NCBI RefSeq assembly: GCF_010723735.1
Contig: NZ_BLLB01000002.1
Coordinates: 5,394,001 to 5,458,000 of the forward strand
From: Mycolicibacterium hippocampi
Lineage (GTDB): Bacteria > Actinomycetota > Actinomycetes > Mycobacteriales > Mycobacteriaceae
Direction: 5' to 3'
Length of the DNA: 64,000 bases
In this document: piece after piece, positions 7,693 to 15,650 of the stretch
How the letters are laid out: every line of letters starts with the position of its first letter
How positions within the stretch are numbered: the first letter of the stretch is position 1
Program-made: the position numbers and the translations under genes
Notes under the pieces: model-generated
The model's database searches: none
Seen by the model: the letters and a program-made list of their open reading frames with translations, nothing else
Told to the model about the DNA's origin: nothing

Positions 7693-8352
7693 ATGGGGGA
7701 TTCGCTCGACCCTTCGCCGCTGAGTCGGCTCACCCAGCTTCTCCGACCGGACTGGTCGCGCACCATCGCCGCCCGGCGAGCCCTCGCCGGTGCCCTCGTG
7801 GTGCTGGCCGCCGTCGCCGCTTGGCGCGACGATCCCCGCGCAGACGTCGCCGAGGTCGTGGTCACCACCCGAGACCTGTCGCCGGGCTCCGAGCTCACCG
7901 CCGACGACGTCCGAGTCGAAAGCCGCGCAGCGGCAAGCATTCCCGATGGTTCGCGCACCGAACTCGACGCGGTGGTGGGTACCACGCTGGCAGGACCGGC
8001 GCGCCGTGGTGAAGTGGTCACAGACGTGCGGGTGCTGGGTCCGCGGCTGGCCGAGTCGGCTGCCGGACCGGACGCCCGCATCGTGCCGCTGCCGCTGGCC
8101 GACGCGGCACTCGTCGACCTCGTCCGGCCCGGCGATGTCGTCGACATCGTCGCGGCACCGACCTCAGCCGCACCCGCAACCGAGGCCCGGGTGATCGCCA
8201 CTGACGCGGTGGTGGTGCTGGTGTCCGCCGAGCAGAACGGCCCCACCGCCGGTGGGGGCGGGCGGGTGGTGCTCGTTGCGCTGCCCGCGGCGGCCGCCAA
8301 GGCCGTCGCCGGCGCGGCACTGGTGGAGACCGTGACGCTGACGCTGCACTAG
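7693..8352 (+). CDS. SAF-domain protein (CpaB/RcpC-like), single-pass membrane
   Basis: 219 residues, Rv0990c-like. After a basic N-terminus there is one membrane segment (ALAGALVVLAAVAAW, about residues 30-45), then a SAF domain: VVVTTRDLSPGSELTADDVR and GRPVG-like GTTLAGPARRGEVV. Family knowledge: SAF domains of this kind occur in Flp pilus assembly protein CpaB, but no pilus genes are nearby, so the role is open. It lies in the heat-shock-controlled interval behind the FmdB/Ruc gene and ends just before a strong shared terminator. Confidence 0.8.
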   Translation: MGDSLDPSPLSRLTQLLRPDWSRTIAARRALAGALVVLAAVAAWRDDPRADVAEVVVTTRDLSPGSELTADDVRVESRAAASIPDGSRTELDAVVGTTLAGPARRGEVVTDVRVLGPRLAESAAGPDARIVPLPLADAALVDLVRPGDVVDIVAAPTSAAPATEARVIATDAVVVLVSAEQNGPTAGGGGRVVLVALPAAAAKAVAGAALVETVTLTLH

Positions 8353-8365
8353 CTGCTGCGACAAA

Positions 8366-8401
8366 CAGTTCGCCCCCGGTGTGACCACCGGGGGCGAACT
8401 G
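8366..8401. terminator. Bidirectional terminator hairpin
   Basis: Perfect 16-base arms (CAGTTCGCCCCCGGTG and its complement) around a TGAC loop, with AAAA on one side and TTT-poor flank on the other, between two convergent genes ending at 8352 and 8414. Confidence 0.85.
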
Positions 8402-8413
8402 TGAAAAGTCAGA

Positions 8414-8824
8414 TCAGAACGGGTTTGCGCTGCCCGGGCCGCACTGCGGTCCGGTGCTGGTGGAACTGGGATCGAACGCGCCACCCCAGGGGTTCGACCG
8501 GCTGAGTCCCTGGGCCTGCCAGCCATCCGATCCGACCCACTCCGGCCCGGCTTCTTCGGCCTTCTGGGACGGGACTCCCATGTCGCTGGCGATGACCGAG
8601 GCCGTCCCGAGCGTGCCGGGGTTGGCGGCGCAGTAGTCCGCACCCGCAGTAGAAGCCGCCTGACGCGAGCTCACGACACCGTCGCCGCCGATCGTCGGGT
8701 GGGAGGGATCGTTGGGGTCCGCGCCCGCGGTCCCGGCACCGAACGTCAGGGCCGCCACGCTGAAGGCGAGCGCACTAAAGCCGAGAACGCCCAGCTTCTT
8801 GGAATTGTGGGTGAGAGCGGCCAT
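8414..8824 (-). CDS. Small secreted protein of unknown function
   Basis: 136 residues from the ATG at 8824, which follows AAAGGGG. Residues 1-37 are a Sec signal peptide: MAALTHNSKK, hydrophobic LGVLGFSALAFSVAALTF, and a cleavage site after GAGTAGA giving mature DPNDPSHPTIGG. The mature part is about 100 residues, rich in Gly, Ser and Pro, with two cysteines (DYCAANPG and PQCGPGS) that could form a disulphide, and ends in PF. No domain recognised. It shares a terminator with the SAF-domain gene. Confidence 0.75.
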   Translation of the reverse strand: MAALTHNSKKLGVLGFSALAFSVAALTFGAGTAGADPNDPSHPTIGGDGVVSSRQAASTAGADYCAANPGTLGTASVIASDMGVPSQKAEEAGPEWVGSDGWQAQGLSRSNPWGGAFDPSSTSTGPQCGPGSANPF

Positions 8825-9262
8825 CGGCCTGCCCCTTTCTGTGACGGGAACGCGTACGTTGCGAGTCGAAAAAGCACTCAAGTCCAAGCAAAGACTAGCA
8901 GGCCGGACCCGACCGTGCATGACATCGCAGAGCAAAGCGAGATCCTTAGGATCGTTTTAGCTTCGCCGACGCACCCCACGACCATACTCCGTCTCGGATT
9001 TGCGGCCTCAGAGCTGGGAATCCGGTGAATCGACCCGCCGTCGAGATGCTCCCGGCGGACCACTCGCAAAAGTCGACGCAGGCCGCTGCGGCAAAGACGT
9101 GGGCGACGGCCTTGGCGACCCGCTCCCGGGTGCCCCACGCGGGGGCGGGCGGATGTCCGCGGACCTCGGCCGGTCGGGGTCGTCCAACGGACCCCGAGGA
9201 TGCAGCCGACAGCGCTACGGTTCGTCTGAATTTTGTATCAGTCGCACACGAAAGGACAGGCG
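8825..9262. other. Intergenic region, divergent promoters
   Basis: 438 bases between the secreted-protein gene (minus) and mscL (plus). No open frame here has coding character I can defend; a minus-strand frame around 9030-9150 reading VAKAVAHVFAAAACVDFCEW is the most protein-like but has no start, ribosome site or homologue I recognise. It must hold both promoters. Confidence 0.5.
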
Positions 9263-9697
9263 ATGCTGAAGGGGTTCAAGGACTTCATATCTCGGGGCAA
9301 TGTGATCGACCTGGCTGTCGCGGTCGTGATCGGGGCGGCATTCACCGGCCTGGTCACCGCGTTCACCCAGAATGTCGTCCAGCCCCTCATCGACCGCATC
9401 GGCGCAGGACCCGAAGCCGAGTACGGCATCCTGCGCATCCCGCTCGGGGGCGACCAGTACGTCGATCTCAACGCCGTTCTGTCTGCCGGCATCAACTTCC
9501 TCATCGTGGCCGCGGTGATCTACTTCGTGATCGTCGTCCCGTTCAAGAAGCTCAAGGAACGCGACAAGAAGGTGGACTCGACGGAGACCGAGCTGACCCT
9601 GCTGACAGAGATCCGGGATCTGCTGCGGGCGAACGAAACCGCCGGACCGGCCGGCAAGCACGGCAACACCGCCACTCCGCCCGATCATTCGGAGTGA
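9263..9697 (+). CDS. mscL: Large-conductance mechanosensitive channel
   Basis: 144 residues, close to the 151 of the M. tuberculosis protein. The ATG at 9263 follows GAAAGGA; upstream in-frame codons are not conserved. It begins MLKGFKDFISRGNVIDLAVA, the amphipathic N-helix and TM1 pore-lining segment with VVIGAAFTGLV, then a periplasmic loop, TM2 (INFLIVAAVIYFVIVVPFKK) and the charged KKLKERDKK bundle. It opens under membrane tension to release solutes on hypo-osmotic shock. Stands alone with its own terminator. Confidence 0.95.
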   Translation: MLKGFKDFISRGNVIDLAVAVVIGAAFTGLVTAFTQNVVQPLIDRIGAGPEAEYGILRIPLGGDQYVDLNAVLSAGINFLIVAAVIYFVIVVPFKKLKERDKKVDSTETELTLLTEIRDLLRANETAGPAGKHGNTATPPDHSE

Positions 9698-9730
9698 CCA
9701 CCCGGCACCGATTCGAGCCCGTCAGACGAA

Positions 9731-9760
9731 ATCGGCCCCCGGCGGTTGCCGGGGGCCGAT
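9731..9760. terminator. Terminator between mscL and porin copy 1
   Basis: ATCGGCCCCCGGC-GGTT-GCCGGGGGCCGAT, perfect 13-base arms. The minus-strand side runs into TTTCGT, the plus-strand side into TGTCGT; it can serve both converging genes. Confidence 0.8.
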
Positions 9761-9794
9761 TGTCGTCAGGGCTATGTCAGTTGATGTTCCAATG

Positions 9795-10442
9795 TCAGTT
9801 CATGTTCCACGGTTCGCCGTAGGTGGTGACACTGTCACCGGTCGACGAGACCAACCGAGCGAACGGACGCAGCAGCACACCGCCGGCCGCACCGGTCACC
9901 GTGCCGTGCGCGTTGGACACGGCCACCGAACCGCCGGGCCCTTCCACGTCGACACTGAAGGTCGCCACTTCCTGGATACCCGGGCCGTTGCCGAGGTCAG
10001 CCGAGATCGACACCCCGGGGAACAACGGCGGGGTCACGATGCCGGAGAACCCGCCATCGAGCGGGATGGGACCGAAGTCACCCTCGAAGCCGTCGAACGC
10101 GATGTTCGGGGTGGTGTAGCTGAAGTTGATGCCCACACCCAGCGACCACGGGAAGCCCACCTGGTAACCGAGCTCCAGGGTGCCCTCGAACTCATCGGCA
10201 TCCTCGCCGGCCACGATGTAGGACGCCTTGCCGGAGTGGAACCACTCGCGGGTCAGCCGGTTCCGGTCAAGGGGAAACACGCCGTTGAGGAATGTGTCCC
10301 ACTGCTGGATCGTCAGAGTCCGACCCTGGCCGTCGACCAGGCTCAGCTCATTGTCCAGCCCTGCGTGAGAGGTACCGGTGCTCACGAACAACGCCGCGAT
10401 GGACGCAACCATCGCGATCAGCACCCGACTGATTGCCTTCAT
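9795..10442 (-). CDS. mspA: MspA-family outer-membrane porin, copy 1
   Basis: 215 residues; AGGGAG precedes the ATG. Residues 1-27 are a signal peptide ending SHA; the mature chain starts GLDNELSLVDGQGRTLT as in MspA. Conserved stretches NGVFPLDRNRLTREWFHSG, GYQVGFPWSLGVGINFSYTTPN and the C-terminal GDSVTTYGEPWNMN place it firmly in the family, which forms octameric goblet pores for hydrophilic nutrients in the mycolate membrane. The constriction loop is unusual: NIAFDGFEGDFGPIPLD in place of the DD-containing NILIDDGDITAPP, about four residues longer. Protein is identical to copy 2. Confidence 0.95.
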   Translation of the reverse strand: MKAISRVLIAMVASIAALFVSTGTSHAGLDNELSLVDGQGRTLTIQQWDTFLNGVFPLDRNRLTREWFHSGKASYIVAGEDADEFEGTLELGYQVGFPWSLGVGINFSYTTPNIAFDGFEGDFGPIPLDGGFSGIVTPPLFPGVSISADLGNGPGIQEVATFSVDVEGPGGSVAVSNAHGTVTGAAGGVLLRPFARLVSSTGDSVTTYGEPWNMN

Positions 10443-10767
10443 GTTCTCCCTTGATATGTAGACGGAACCCCGGGCGGGGGCACCGAGTTGTTCGTGCCTG
10501 ATCTATCGCGACAAGACCTCGCGAGCGCAACATGTGAGTGGAATTAAAGATCCGCCATGTCGTTCTCACGATTCGCTCATGTTGAACACGAGGAACATAA
10601 CGGGGAGAAATCAGTCCGGCAACACGAACGGCACCGCCCACCAGGGCATCTGGGCAAGTTTACCCAGTGTTCACCAGCCGTTGCCCGCACCGCCCACAAC
10701 GAAATCGACCCCCGGCGGTTGCCGGGGGCCGATTGTCGTCAGGGCTATGTCAGTTGATGTTCCAATG
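10443..10767. other. Porin copy 1 leader/promoter and copy 2 terminator
   Basis: 325 bases without a gene. 10443-10500 is repeat; 10501-10698 is copy-1-specific promoter DNA that keeps two blocks in common with the copy 2 upstream region: CATGTGAGTGGAATTAAA at 10531 and an interval around 10568-10610 with CGATTCGCTCAT and GAGGAACATAACGGGGA. 10699-10767 holds the copy 2 terminator. Long leaders are typical for mspA. Confidence 0.7.
10704..10733. terminator. Terminator of porin copy 2
   Basis: Same hairpin as 9731-9760 with one arm mismatch (A at 10708 where copy 1 has G), just downstream of the copy 2 stop on the minus strand. Confidence 0.75.
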
Positions 10768-11415
10768 TCAGTTCATGTTCCACGGTTCGCCGTAGGTGGT
10801 GACACTGTCACCGGTCGACGAGACCAACCGAGCGAACGGACGCAGCAGCACACCGCCGGCCGCACCGGTCACCGTGCCGTGCGCGTTGGACACGGCCACC
10901 GAACCGCCGGGCCCTTCCACGTCGACACTGAAGGTCGCCACTTCCTGGATACCCGGGCCGTTGCCGAGGTCAGCCGAGATCGACACCCCGGGGAACAACG
11001 GCGGGGTCACGATGCCGGAGAACCCGCCATCGAGCGGGATGGGACCGAAGTCACCCTCGAAGCCGTCGAACGCGATGTTCGGGGTGGTGTAGCTGAAGTT
11101 GATGCCCACACCCAGCGACCACGGGAAGCCCACCTGGTAACCGAGCTCCAGGGTGCCCTCGAACTCATCGGCATCCTCGCCGGCCACGATGTAGGACGCC
11201 TTGCCGGAGTGGAACCACTCGCGGGTCAGCCGGTTCCGGTCAAGGGGAAACACGCCGTTGAGGAATGTGTCCCACTGCTGGATCGTCAGAGTCCGACCCT
11301 GGCCGTCGACCAGGCTCAGCTCATTGTCCAGCCCTGCGTGAGAGGTGCCAGTGCTCACGAACAACGCCGCGATGGACGCAACCATCGCGATCAGCACCCG
11401 ACTGATTGCCTTCAT
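10768..11415 (-). CDS. mspA: MspA-family outer-membrane porin, copy 2
   Basis: 215 residues, amino-acid identical to copy 1, differing by two silent bases in the signal-peptide codons (TGT written ACTGGCACC instead of ACCGGTACC). Same ribosome site and leader start. Because the proteins are the same, the two genes differ only in promoter DNA beyond 11473, which has diverged from that of copy 1 with small indels. Together they probably allow dose or condition-dependent porin supply. Confidence 0.95.
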   Translation of the reverse strand: MKAISRVLIAMVASIAALFVSTGTSHAGLDNELSLVDGQGRTLTIQQWDTFLNGVFPLDRNRLTREWFHSGKASYIVAGEDADEFEGTLELGYQVGFPWSLGVGINFSYTTPNIAFDGFEGDFGPIPLDGGFSGIVTPPLFPGVSISADLGNGPGIQEVATFSVDVEGPGGSVAVSNAHGTVTGAAGGVLLRPFARLVSSTGDSVTTYGEPWNMN

Positions 11416-11803
11416 GTTCTCCCTTGATATGTAGACGGAACCCCGGGCGGGGGCACCGAGTTGTTCGTGCCTGGCCTACCGCTACACCACACACCTCGCA
11501 AGAGCTTCATGTGAGTGGAATTAAAAATCTCACAGTCCGTTCTTACGATTCGCTCATCGTTGACACGAGGAACATAACGGGGAGGAATCAGACCGGCAAC
11601 GCGGAGGCTCGGCGATGTCGATCTGGGCGCGCAACTGGGCGTAGTTTGCTGAAGGTTCCCCGTACGCCTCCAACCCCCTGTCCGCGACGGCGGGGCGTTC
11701 CATTTGGGCAACGTCGCAGTTTTTTGCCCCGCATCAAGGTGTTCGCTCTGCCGGCCCGGACTGTTACGGGTGCGCTCTCTGCGGTTATTGGGGAATGGGA
11801 CGT
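11416..11803. other. Porin copy 2 leader and promoter region
   Basis: 388 bases without a supported gene. CATGTGAGTGGAATTAAA (11508-11525) and the block from about 11546 to 11590 recur upstream of copy 1, so they are probably promoter or regulator sites kept through divergence. The remainder up to 11803 has a T7 run near 11720 and separates the porin promoter from the small gene at 11804. Confidence 0.6.
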
Positions 11804-11962
11804 TCAGTCGTGATGCGGCGGCACATTGTCACGGAGCCAGCGGTCGCGCTCGGCGTCGTCGTCGGGCGACGAATTATCGCGTTCGTCAAAAGGTATCTCC
11901 GGCAAGGCTTCCCCGAAAATCTTGTTAACTGCATCCGAGGAGCGCCGTGGACCTTGTGTCAC
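11804..11962 (-). CDS. Small acidic protein, 52 residues, unknown function
   Basis: GTG at 11962 to TGA at 11804. The chain starts MTQGPRRSSDAVNKIFGEAL, is rich in Asp/Glu in the middle (EIPFDERDNSSPDDDAERD) and ends RWLRDNVPPHHD. A short helix-forming amphipathic N-half plus an acidic half looks like a binding peptide rather than an enzyme. GC-rich codon use is normal for a coding frame here. A perfect CRP-type box lies 14 bases upstream of the start. The ribosome site is weak. I do not recognise the family, but composition and promoter argue for a real gene. Confidence 0.55.
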   Translation of the reverse strand: MTQGPRRSSDAVNKIFGEALPEIPFDERDNSSPDDDAERDRWLRDNVPPHHD

Positions 11963-11975
11963 TGTCGAAACCCAT

Positions 11976-11991
11976 TGTGATAAAGCTCACA
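11976..11991. promoter_or_regulatory. Perfect CRP-type binding site
   Basis: TGTGA-TAAAGC-TCACA matches the consensus of the cAMP receptor protein (TGTGA-N6-TCACA) without mismatch. It is 14 bases before the start of the 52-residue gene and therefore probably overlaps its promoter. Confidence 0.7.
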
Positions 11992-12085
11992 CTGCGCATC
12001 CGGCGGGCGTTCACCTGCTCTTAACACGGCCGGCCGGTCTGCTGCTCGGGCTGTGGCCGCCAAAAGGTCCTGCATGAGCAATTCG

Positions 12086-12613
12086 TCAGATCTCCAAGCT
12101 GGACAGCTGCGCGATGATCTGAGCCGCCAGCGGTCCCAGGGTGGCCATTCCGTCGCGAACCGCAGCACGCGATCCGGCCAGATTCACCACGAGGGTGCTC
12201 CCGGAGATGCCGGCGAGCCCGCGCGACAACCCGGCGTCGGCGATACCCGCCGAGAGTCCCGAAGCCCGCAGTGCCTCGGCGATGCCCAACAACTCCCGGT
12301 CCAGCAGCTCGAGCGTCGACTCCGGGGTGACATCGCGCGGCGTCACCCCGGTTCCTCCGACCGAGACCACGAGGTCCACGCCTCCGATGACCGCGGTGTT
12401 CAGCGCGTTGCGGATCTCGACCTCGTCAGAGGACACCACCACCACGCCATCGACCACGAACCCCGCTTCCCCGAGCAGTTCGGTGACCAGCGGGCCGCTG
12501 TGGTCCTGTTCGTCACCGTGGGCGGTGCGGTCGTCGACGACTACGACCAACGCGCGGCCGACCAACGCATGAGGCTGTTCCATGAGCTCAACCGTATATC
12601 TCGGCACGGACAT
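12086..12613 (-). CDS. moaB2: MoaB2-like molybdopterin-binding protein
   Basis: 175 residues of the MogA/MoaB fold that binds molybdopterin (Rv0984-like). Landmarks: ALVVVVDDRTAHGDEQDHSG at the N-terminus, VDLVVSVGGTGVTPRDVTPE with the GGTG phosphate loop, and GISGSTLVVNLAGSR. The start is uncertain (ATG at 12613, 12583 or further upstream); 12613 gives the MSVPRYTVELMEQ leader common in mycobacteria. It lies directly behind pepD, separated by about 47 bases, in the mprAB-pepD-moaB2 unit. Confidence 0.9.
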   Translation of the reverse strand: MSVPRYTVELMEQPHALVGRALVVVVDDRTAHGDEQDHSGPLVTELLGEAGFVVDGVVVVSSDEVEIRNALNTAVIGGVDLVVSVGGTGVTPRDVTPESTLELLDRELLGIAEALRASGLSAGIADAGLSRGLAGISGSTLVVNLAGSRAAVRDGMATLGPLAAQIIAQLSSLEI

Positions 12614-12660
12614 CGATGCAGCGACACCGAGGTCCGGACGCGGGTGACCGTCGACGACCC

Positions 12661-14007
12661 TCACTGGTCGGCCTTGCCGAGGGTGACCTCCACCGTGTCC
12701 GTCTGACCGGCCGGGTCGACGAACGTCAGCGTGACCTTGTCACCGGGGGCCTTGGAGCGCACGGCCGCCACCAGCGCGTCTGCGCTGCCGATCACCCGAT
12801 CGTTGAGCTTGGTGATCAGAACGCCGCTGGGCAGCCCGGCTGCGGCGGCGGCGCCACCCGAGGTGACCTCGACGATCTTGGCGCCTTCCGCACTCGCGTC
12901 GTTGCCGACCTGGACGCCCAGCGACGCGCGAGACGCGCTTCCGGTCTGGATCAACTCGTCGGCGATCCGCTTGGCCTGGTCGACCGGGATCGCGAAGCCC
13001 AAACCGATGGATCCGCCCTGCGGTCCGCCGGCATCGGCACCCATCGTGGCGATCGCCGAGTTGATCCCGACGAGTTCACCGTTCATGTTCACCAGTGCGC
13101 CTCCCGAGTTACCCGGGTTGATCGCCGCATCGGTCTGGATGGCGTCGAGCACGGTGTTCTGGTTCCGCGCGTCGCCACCGGCGGCGACGGGACGGTTCAG
13201 CGCGCTGATGATGCCCGTGGTGACGGTGCCGTCGAGGCCCAATGGGGACCCGATGGCCACGACATCCTGACCGACGCGCAGGTCCGCCGACGAACCGACC
13301 TCGATGGGCGTCAGGCCCGACACCTTCTCGGCCCGCACCACGGCGATGTCGCTACCGGGGTCGGTGCCGATCACGGTGAACGTGGTCGTACGACCGTCGG
13401 AGAACACCACCTTGGTCTCCGCCCCGGCCGACGGGTTCTCGGCCCCGGCGACCACATGGTTGTTCGTCAGGATCAGCCCGTCGGTCGACAGGACCACCCC
13501 GGAACCCTCCTCGGACTGCCGTCCGACGTTCACCTCGAGCTTCACGACGCTGGGGACGACCTTGGCGGCCACCTGCTCGACCGTGCCGGCCGGCACGCTG
13601 GCTGCCGGCATACTGGGCGCCGCACCCGAGGCGCTGCTGCCCGCGGAGTTGTGATCAGGGTGTGCCAGCACCGCGACACCGCCGCCGACACCCGCGGAGA
13701 CGATCGCCAGCGCGGCCGCGCCGGCCGCCAACGCCGTTGCGCGGGAACGCTTCCGGGGTTGCGGACGCGGAGGCGCAGGCATACCGGGACGCTGGTGCTG
13801 ACCCGGCCCTGCCGGCATCGGGGCCCCACGGTACGGGTCGTAATGAGTCCGAAACGCCTGCCGCTGTTGCTCAGTCGCATACCGCCAGTCGTAAGGCTGC
13901 TCTCCGTACGGGGGCTGCGCGCCGACGGAGCCGGGGGGCACGTGCCCGTGAACACCGGGCTGACGAACCGGCGGCGGGGTCGGCGAGTACCTCGGGTGGT
14001 TTGTCAT
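12661..14007 (-). CDS. pepD: HtrA-like serine protease PepD
   Basis: About 448 residues. N-terminal cytosolic Pro/Gln-rich region, one membrane helix (ALAAGAAALAIVSAGVGGGV, about residues 95-115), trypsin-like protease domain with the triad His (TNNHVVAG), Asp (GSDIAVVRAE) and Ser (INPGNSGGAL), and a C-terminal PDZ domain (SLGVQVGN to VTLGKADQ). It degrades and chaperones misfolded extracytoplasmic proteins and signals to the SigE system. The start is given as the ATG in SDMTNHPRYS; residues just upstream (LLQEEHRSD) resemble the annotated M. tuberculosis N-terminus, so a longer TTG start at 14070 is possible. Downstream of mprAB. Confidence 0.92.
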   Translation of the reverse strand: MTNHPRYSPTPPPVRQPGVHGHVPPGSVGAQPPYGEQPYDWRYATEQQRQAFRTHYDPYRGAPMPAGPGQHQRPGMPAPPRPQPRKRSRATALAAGAAALAIVSAGVGGGVAVLAHPDHNSAGSSASGAAPSMPAASVPAGTVEQVAAKVVPSVVKLEVNVGRQSEEGSGVVLSTDGLILTNNHVVAGAENPSAGAETKVVFSDGRTTTFTVIGTDPGSDIAVVRAEKVSGLTPIEVGSSADLRVGQDVVAIGSPLGLDGTVTTGIISALNRPVAAGGDARNQNTVLDAIQTDAAINPGNSGGALVNMNGELVGINSAIATMGADAGGPQGGSIGLGFAIPVDQAKRIADELIQTGSASRASLGVQVGNDASAEGAKIVEVTSGGAAAAAGLPSGVLITKLNDRVIGSADALVAAVRSKAPGDKVTLTFVDPAGQTDTVEVTLGKADQ

Positions 14008-14085
14008 GTCGCTGCGATGCTCTTCCTGAAGTAGTTTCTCTCGACTGGGACAACGAACGCTGCTCCCCAAGGGTGCCCAAATGTG

Positions 14086-14102
14086 CTGAGAAACCCCTTA
14101 GA
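14086..14102 (-). promoter_or_regulatory. MprA-box-like direct repeat upstream of pepD
   Basis: On the minus strand TCTAAG and TCTCAG occur exactly 11 bases apart, about 80 bases before the pepD start. The same motif and spacing is found before mprA. Known: MprA binds paired eight-base direct repeats and controls pepD. Confidence 0.55.
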
Positions 14103-14189
14103 GATCAATTGCCACAGCGATAACGATTCGATCTACCCCGCCGAACTGCTGCTGGCCATCTTCCCGTGTGATGGTGCTCACCGCAGTGA

Positions 14190-15650
14190 TCAGTTGCCGC
14201 GTGTCGCCGAGGCCTGCTGGTCGTCCCGGACGACAGAGGGTCTACCCGGGAGCACCACGTGCATCGACGTGCCCGGCGGCTGTCCCCCCGGAACGGTCTC
14301 CCGGACGAGCAAGGTACCGCCGTGCTTGAGAACCACCTGTTTGACGATCGCCAGGCCGAGACCGGAACCCGGCATCGCCCGGGCCGCGGTCGACCTGAAG
14401 AACCGCTCGAAGACGAGACTGCGCTCCTGCGGGGGGATTCCGGGACCGTGGTCGGAGACCACCAACTCCGCGTGCTGGGCGTCGACCTGAGTGAGCCTGA
14501 CGGACACCCGACCATCGGGCGGGCTCCACTTGGCGGCGTTGTCCAACAGGTTGAGAACCGCACGGGCCAGACCGGCCCCGTCGCCGTACACCTGCCACGG
14601 GATGACCGAGATGTCGAACTCGATGTCGTTGCGGCGCCTGCGAACCCGCTCCAGCGACCGATCGATCACCTCGGCGAGCTCGACCGTCTCGTGGATGACG
14701 CCGCCGGCATCCTCGCGGGTCAGATCCACGAGATCGCCGACCAGCGTCGACAATTCCTCGATCTGGGCGATGACGTCGGCCCGCAGCCCGACCATCTCCT
14801 CTTCCGGTAGCCGCGGCGCACCCGGCGCCATGGATGCCATCAGCAGCTCCACGTTGGTGCGCAGAGACGTCAACGGAGTGCGTAACTCGTGACCGGCATC
14901 GGTGACCAGCCGCGCCTGTCGCTCCCGGGATTCGGCAAGCGCCCGCAGCATCATGTTGAAAGCCTCGGTGAGGCGGGCGAGCTCGTCGGTGCCGTACACC
15001 GGAATCGGCCGCAGGTCGTCTGTGCGAGCGACCCGTTCAGCCGCCTGGGTGAGGCGGGCCACCGGACGCAGACCGGTGCGCGCCACCATGCCGCCGACGA
15101 TCGCCGCGACGGCTACGCCGATCCCGCCGACGATCAGCAGGACGGTGCCCAAGCGCCGGAGCACCTTGCCGGTCGGCTCGAGGCTCATCGAGATCAGCAG
15201 CGAGTCACCGCTGGCGGGAAGATGCCTGGCGAGCACCCGCTGATGGTTGACGGTGCGCAACGACATCAGCAGCTTGCCCTGGATCACGTCCTTTTCGGGC
15301 CCGCCCAACGGCAGCGTCTGGCCCTGCTGGTTGGCGGTGTAGATGGCCCGCGTGGTGAACAGCATCGCGTTCATCTCGGAGTACGCGGTGCCCTCGATCA
15401 CGCTGGCCGGATCGGCGGTCAGTGTTCCGCTCTCGATCAGCAGGTCGGCACGGCTGCGCAGTTGGGTGTCGATGTCGTCGTAGAGCGCCCGGGACACGAC
15501 CGCGTAGACGGCGACCGCCATCAACACCACCACCATCGCCACCATCGACATGGCCAGCAGCATCACCCGCCACCGCAGGGACACCGAAGTGGTGGGCGGG
15601 GGCATCGGCGTCGGGGTCCCGGACCACGGGCTGAAGGTGCGATCGGTCAT
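14190..15650 (-). CDS. mprB: Sensor histidine kinase MprB
   Basis: 486 residues. TM1 about 27-50 (VMLLAMSMVAMVVVLMAVAV), an extracytoplasmic sensor of about 115 residues, TM2 about 165-185 (LLIVGGIGVAVAAIVGG), HAMP, H box with the phospho-His in DAGHELRTPLTS, N box NLLDNAAKW, G1 DHGPGIPP and G2 GSGLGLAIVKQV. It senses envelope stress and phosphorylates MprA. Its ATG overlaps the mprA stop by four bases, so the two are made together. Confidence 0.95.
   Translation of the reverse strand: MTDRTFSPWSGTPTPMPPPTTSVSLRWRVMLLAMSMVAMVVVLMAVAVYAVVSRALYDDIDTQLRSRADLLIESGTLTADPASVIEGTAYSEMNAMLFTTRAIYTANQQGQTLPLGGPEKDVIQGKLLMSLRTVNHQRVLARHLPASGDSLLISMSLEPTGKVLRRLGTVLLIVGGIGVAVAAIVGGMVARTGLRPVARLTQAAERVARTDDLRPIPVYGTDELARLTEAFNMMLRALAESRERQARLVTDAGHELRTPLTSLRTNVELLMASMAPGAPRLPEEEMVGLRADVIAQIEELSTLVGDLVDLTREDAGGVIHETVELAEVIDRSLERVRRRRNDIEFDISVIPWQVYGDGAGLARAVLNLLDNAAKWSPPDGRVSVRLTQVDAQHAELVVSDHGPGIPPQERSLVFERFFRSTAARAMPGSGLGLAIVKQVVLKHGGTLLVRETVPGGQPPGTSMHVVLPGRPSVVRDDQQASATRGN

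Larger units (their letters stand above)
9726..10500. repeat. Tandem duplication, copy 1 (775 bases)
   Basis: Direct repeat of 10699-11473 at an offset of 973 bases, comprising the 3' terminator, the whole porin gene and about 58 bases of leader. I find only three mismatches (9735/10708 in the terminator, 10374/11347 and 10377/11350 in the signal-peptide codons, both silent). Homology upstream of the repeat continues only in blocks. Confidence 0.95.
10699..11473. repeat. Tandem duplication, copy 2 (775 bases)
   Basis: Partner of 9726-10500, 99.6 percent identical by direct reading (three mismatches). The junctions are sharp: left after ACGAAATCG, right after TTGTTCGTGCCTG. Confidence 0.95.

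Noticed and set aside
9030..9150. Minus-strand frame with VAKAVAHVFAAAACVDFCEW as a gene or relic
   Set aside because: No start, ribosome site, conserved motif or bounded length; left as intergenic DNA.
9726..11473. Porin duplication as an assembly artefact
   Set aside because: The copies have three internal differences and clearly different upstream DNA, so a simple read-collapse or duplication error is unlikely, though long reads would settle it.
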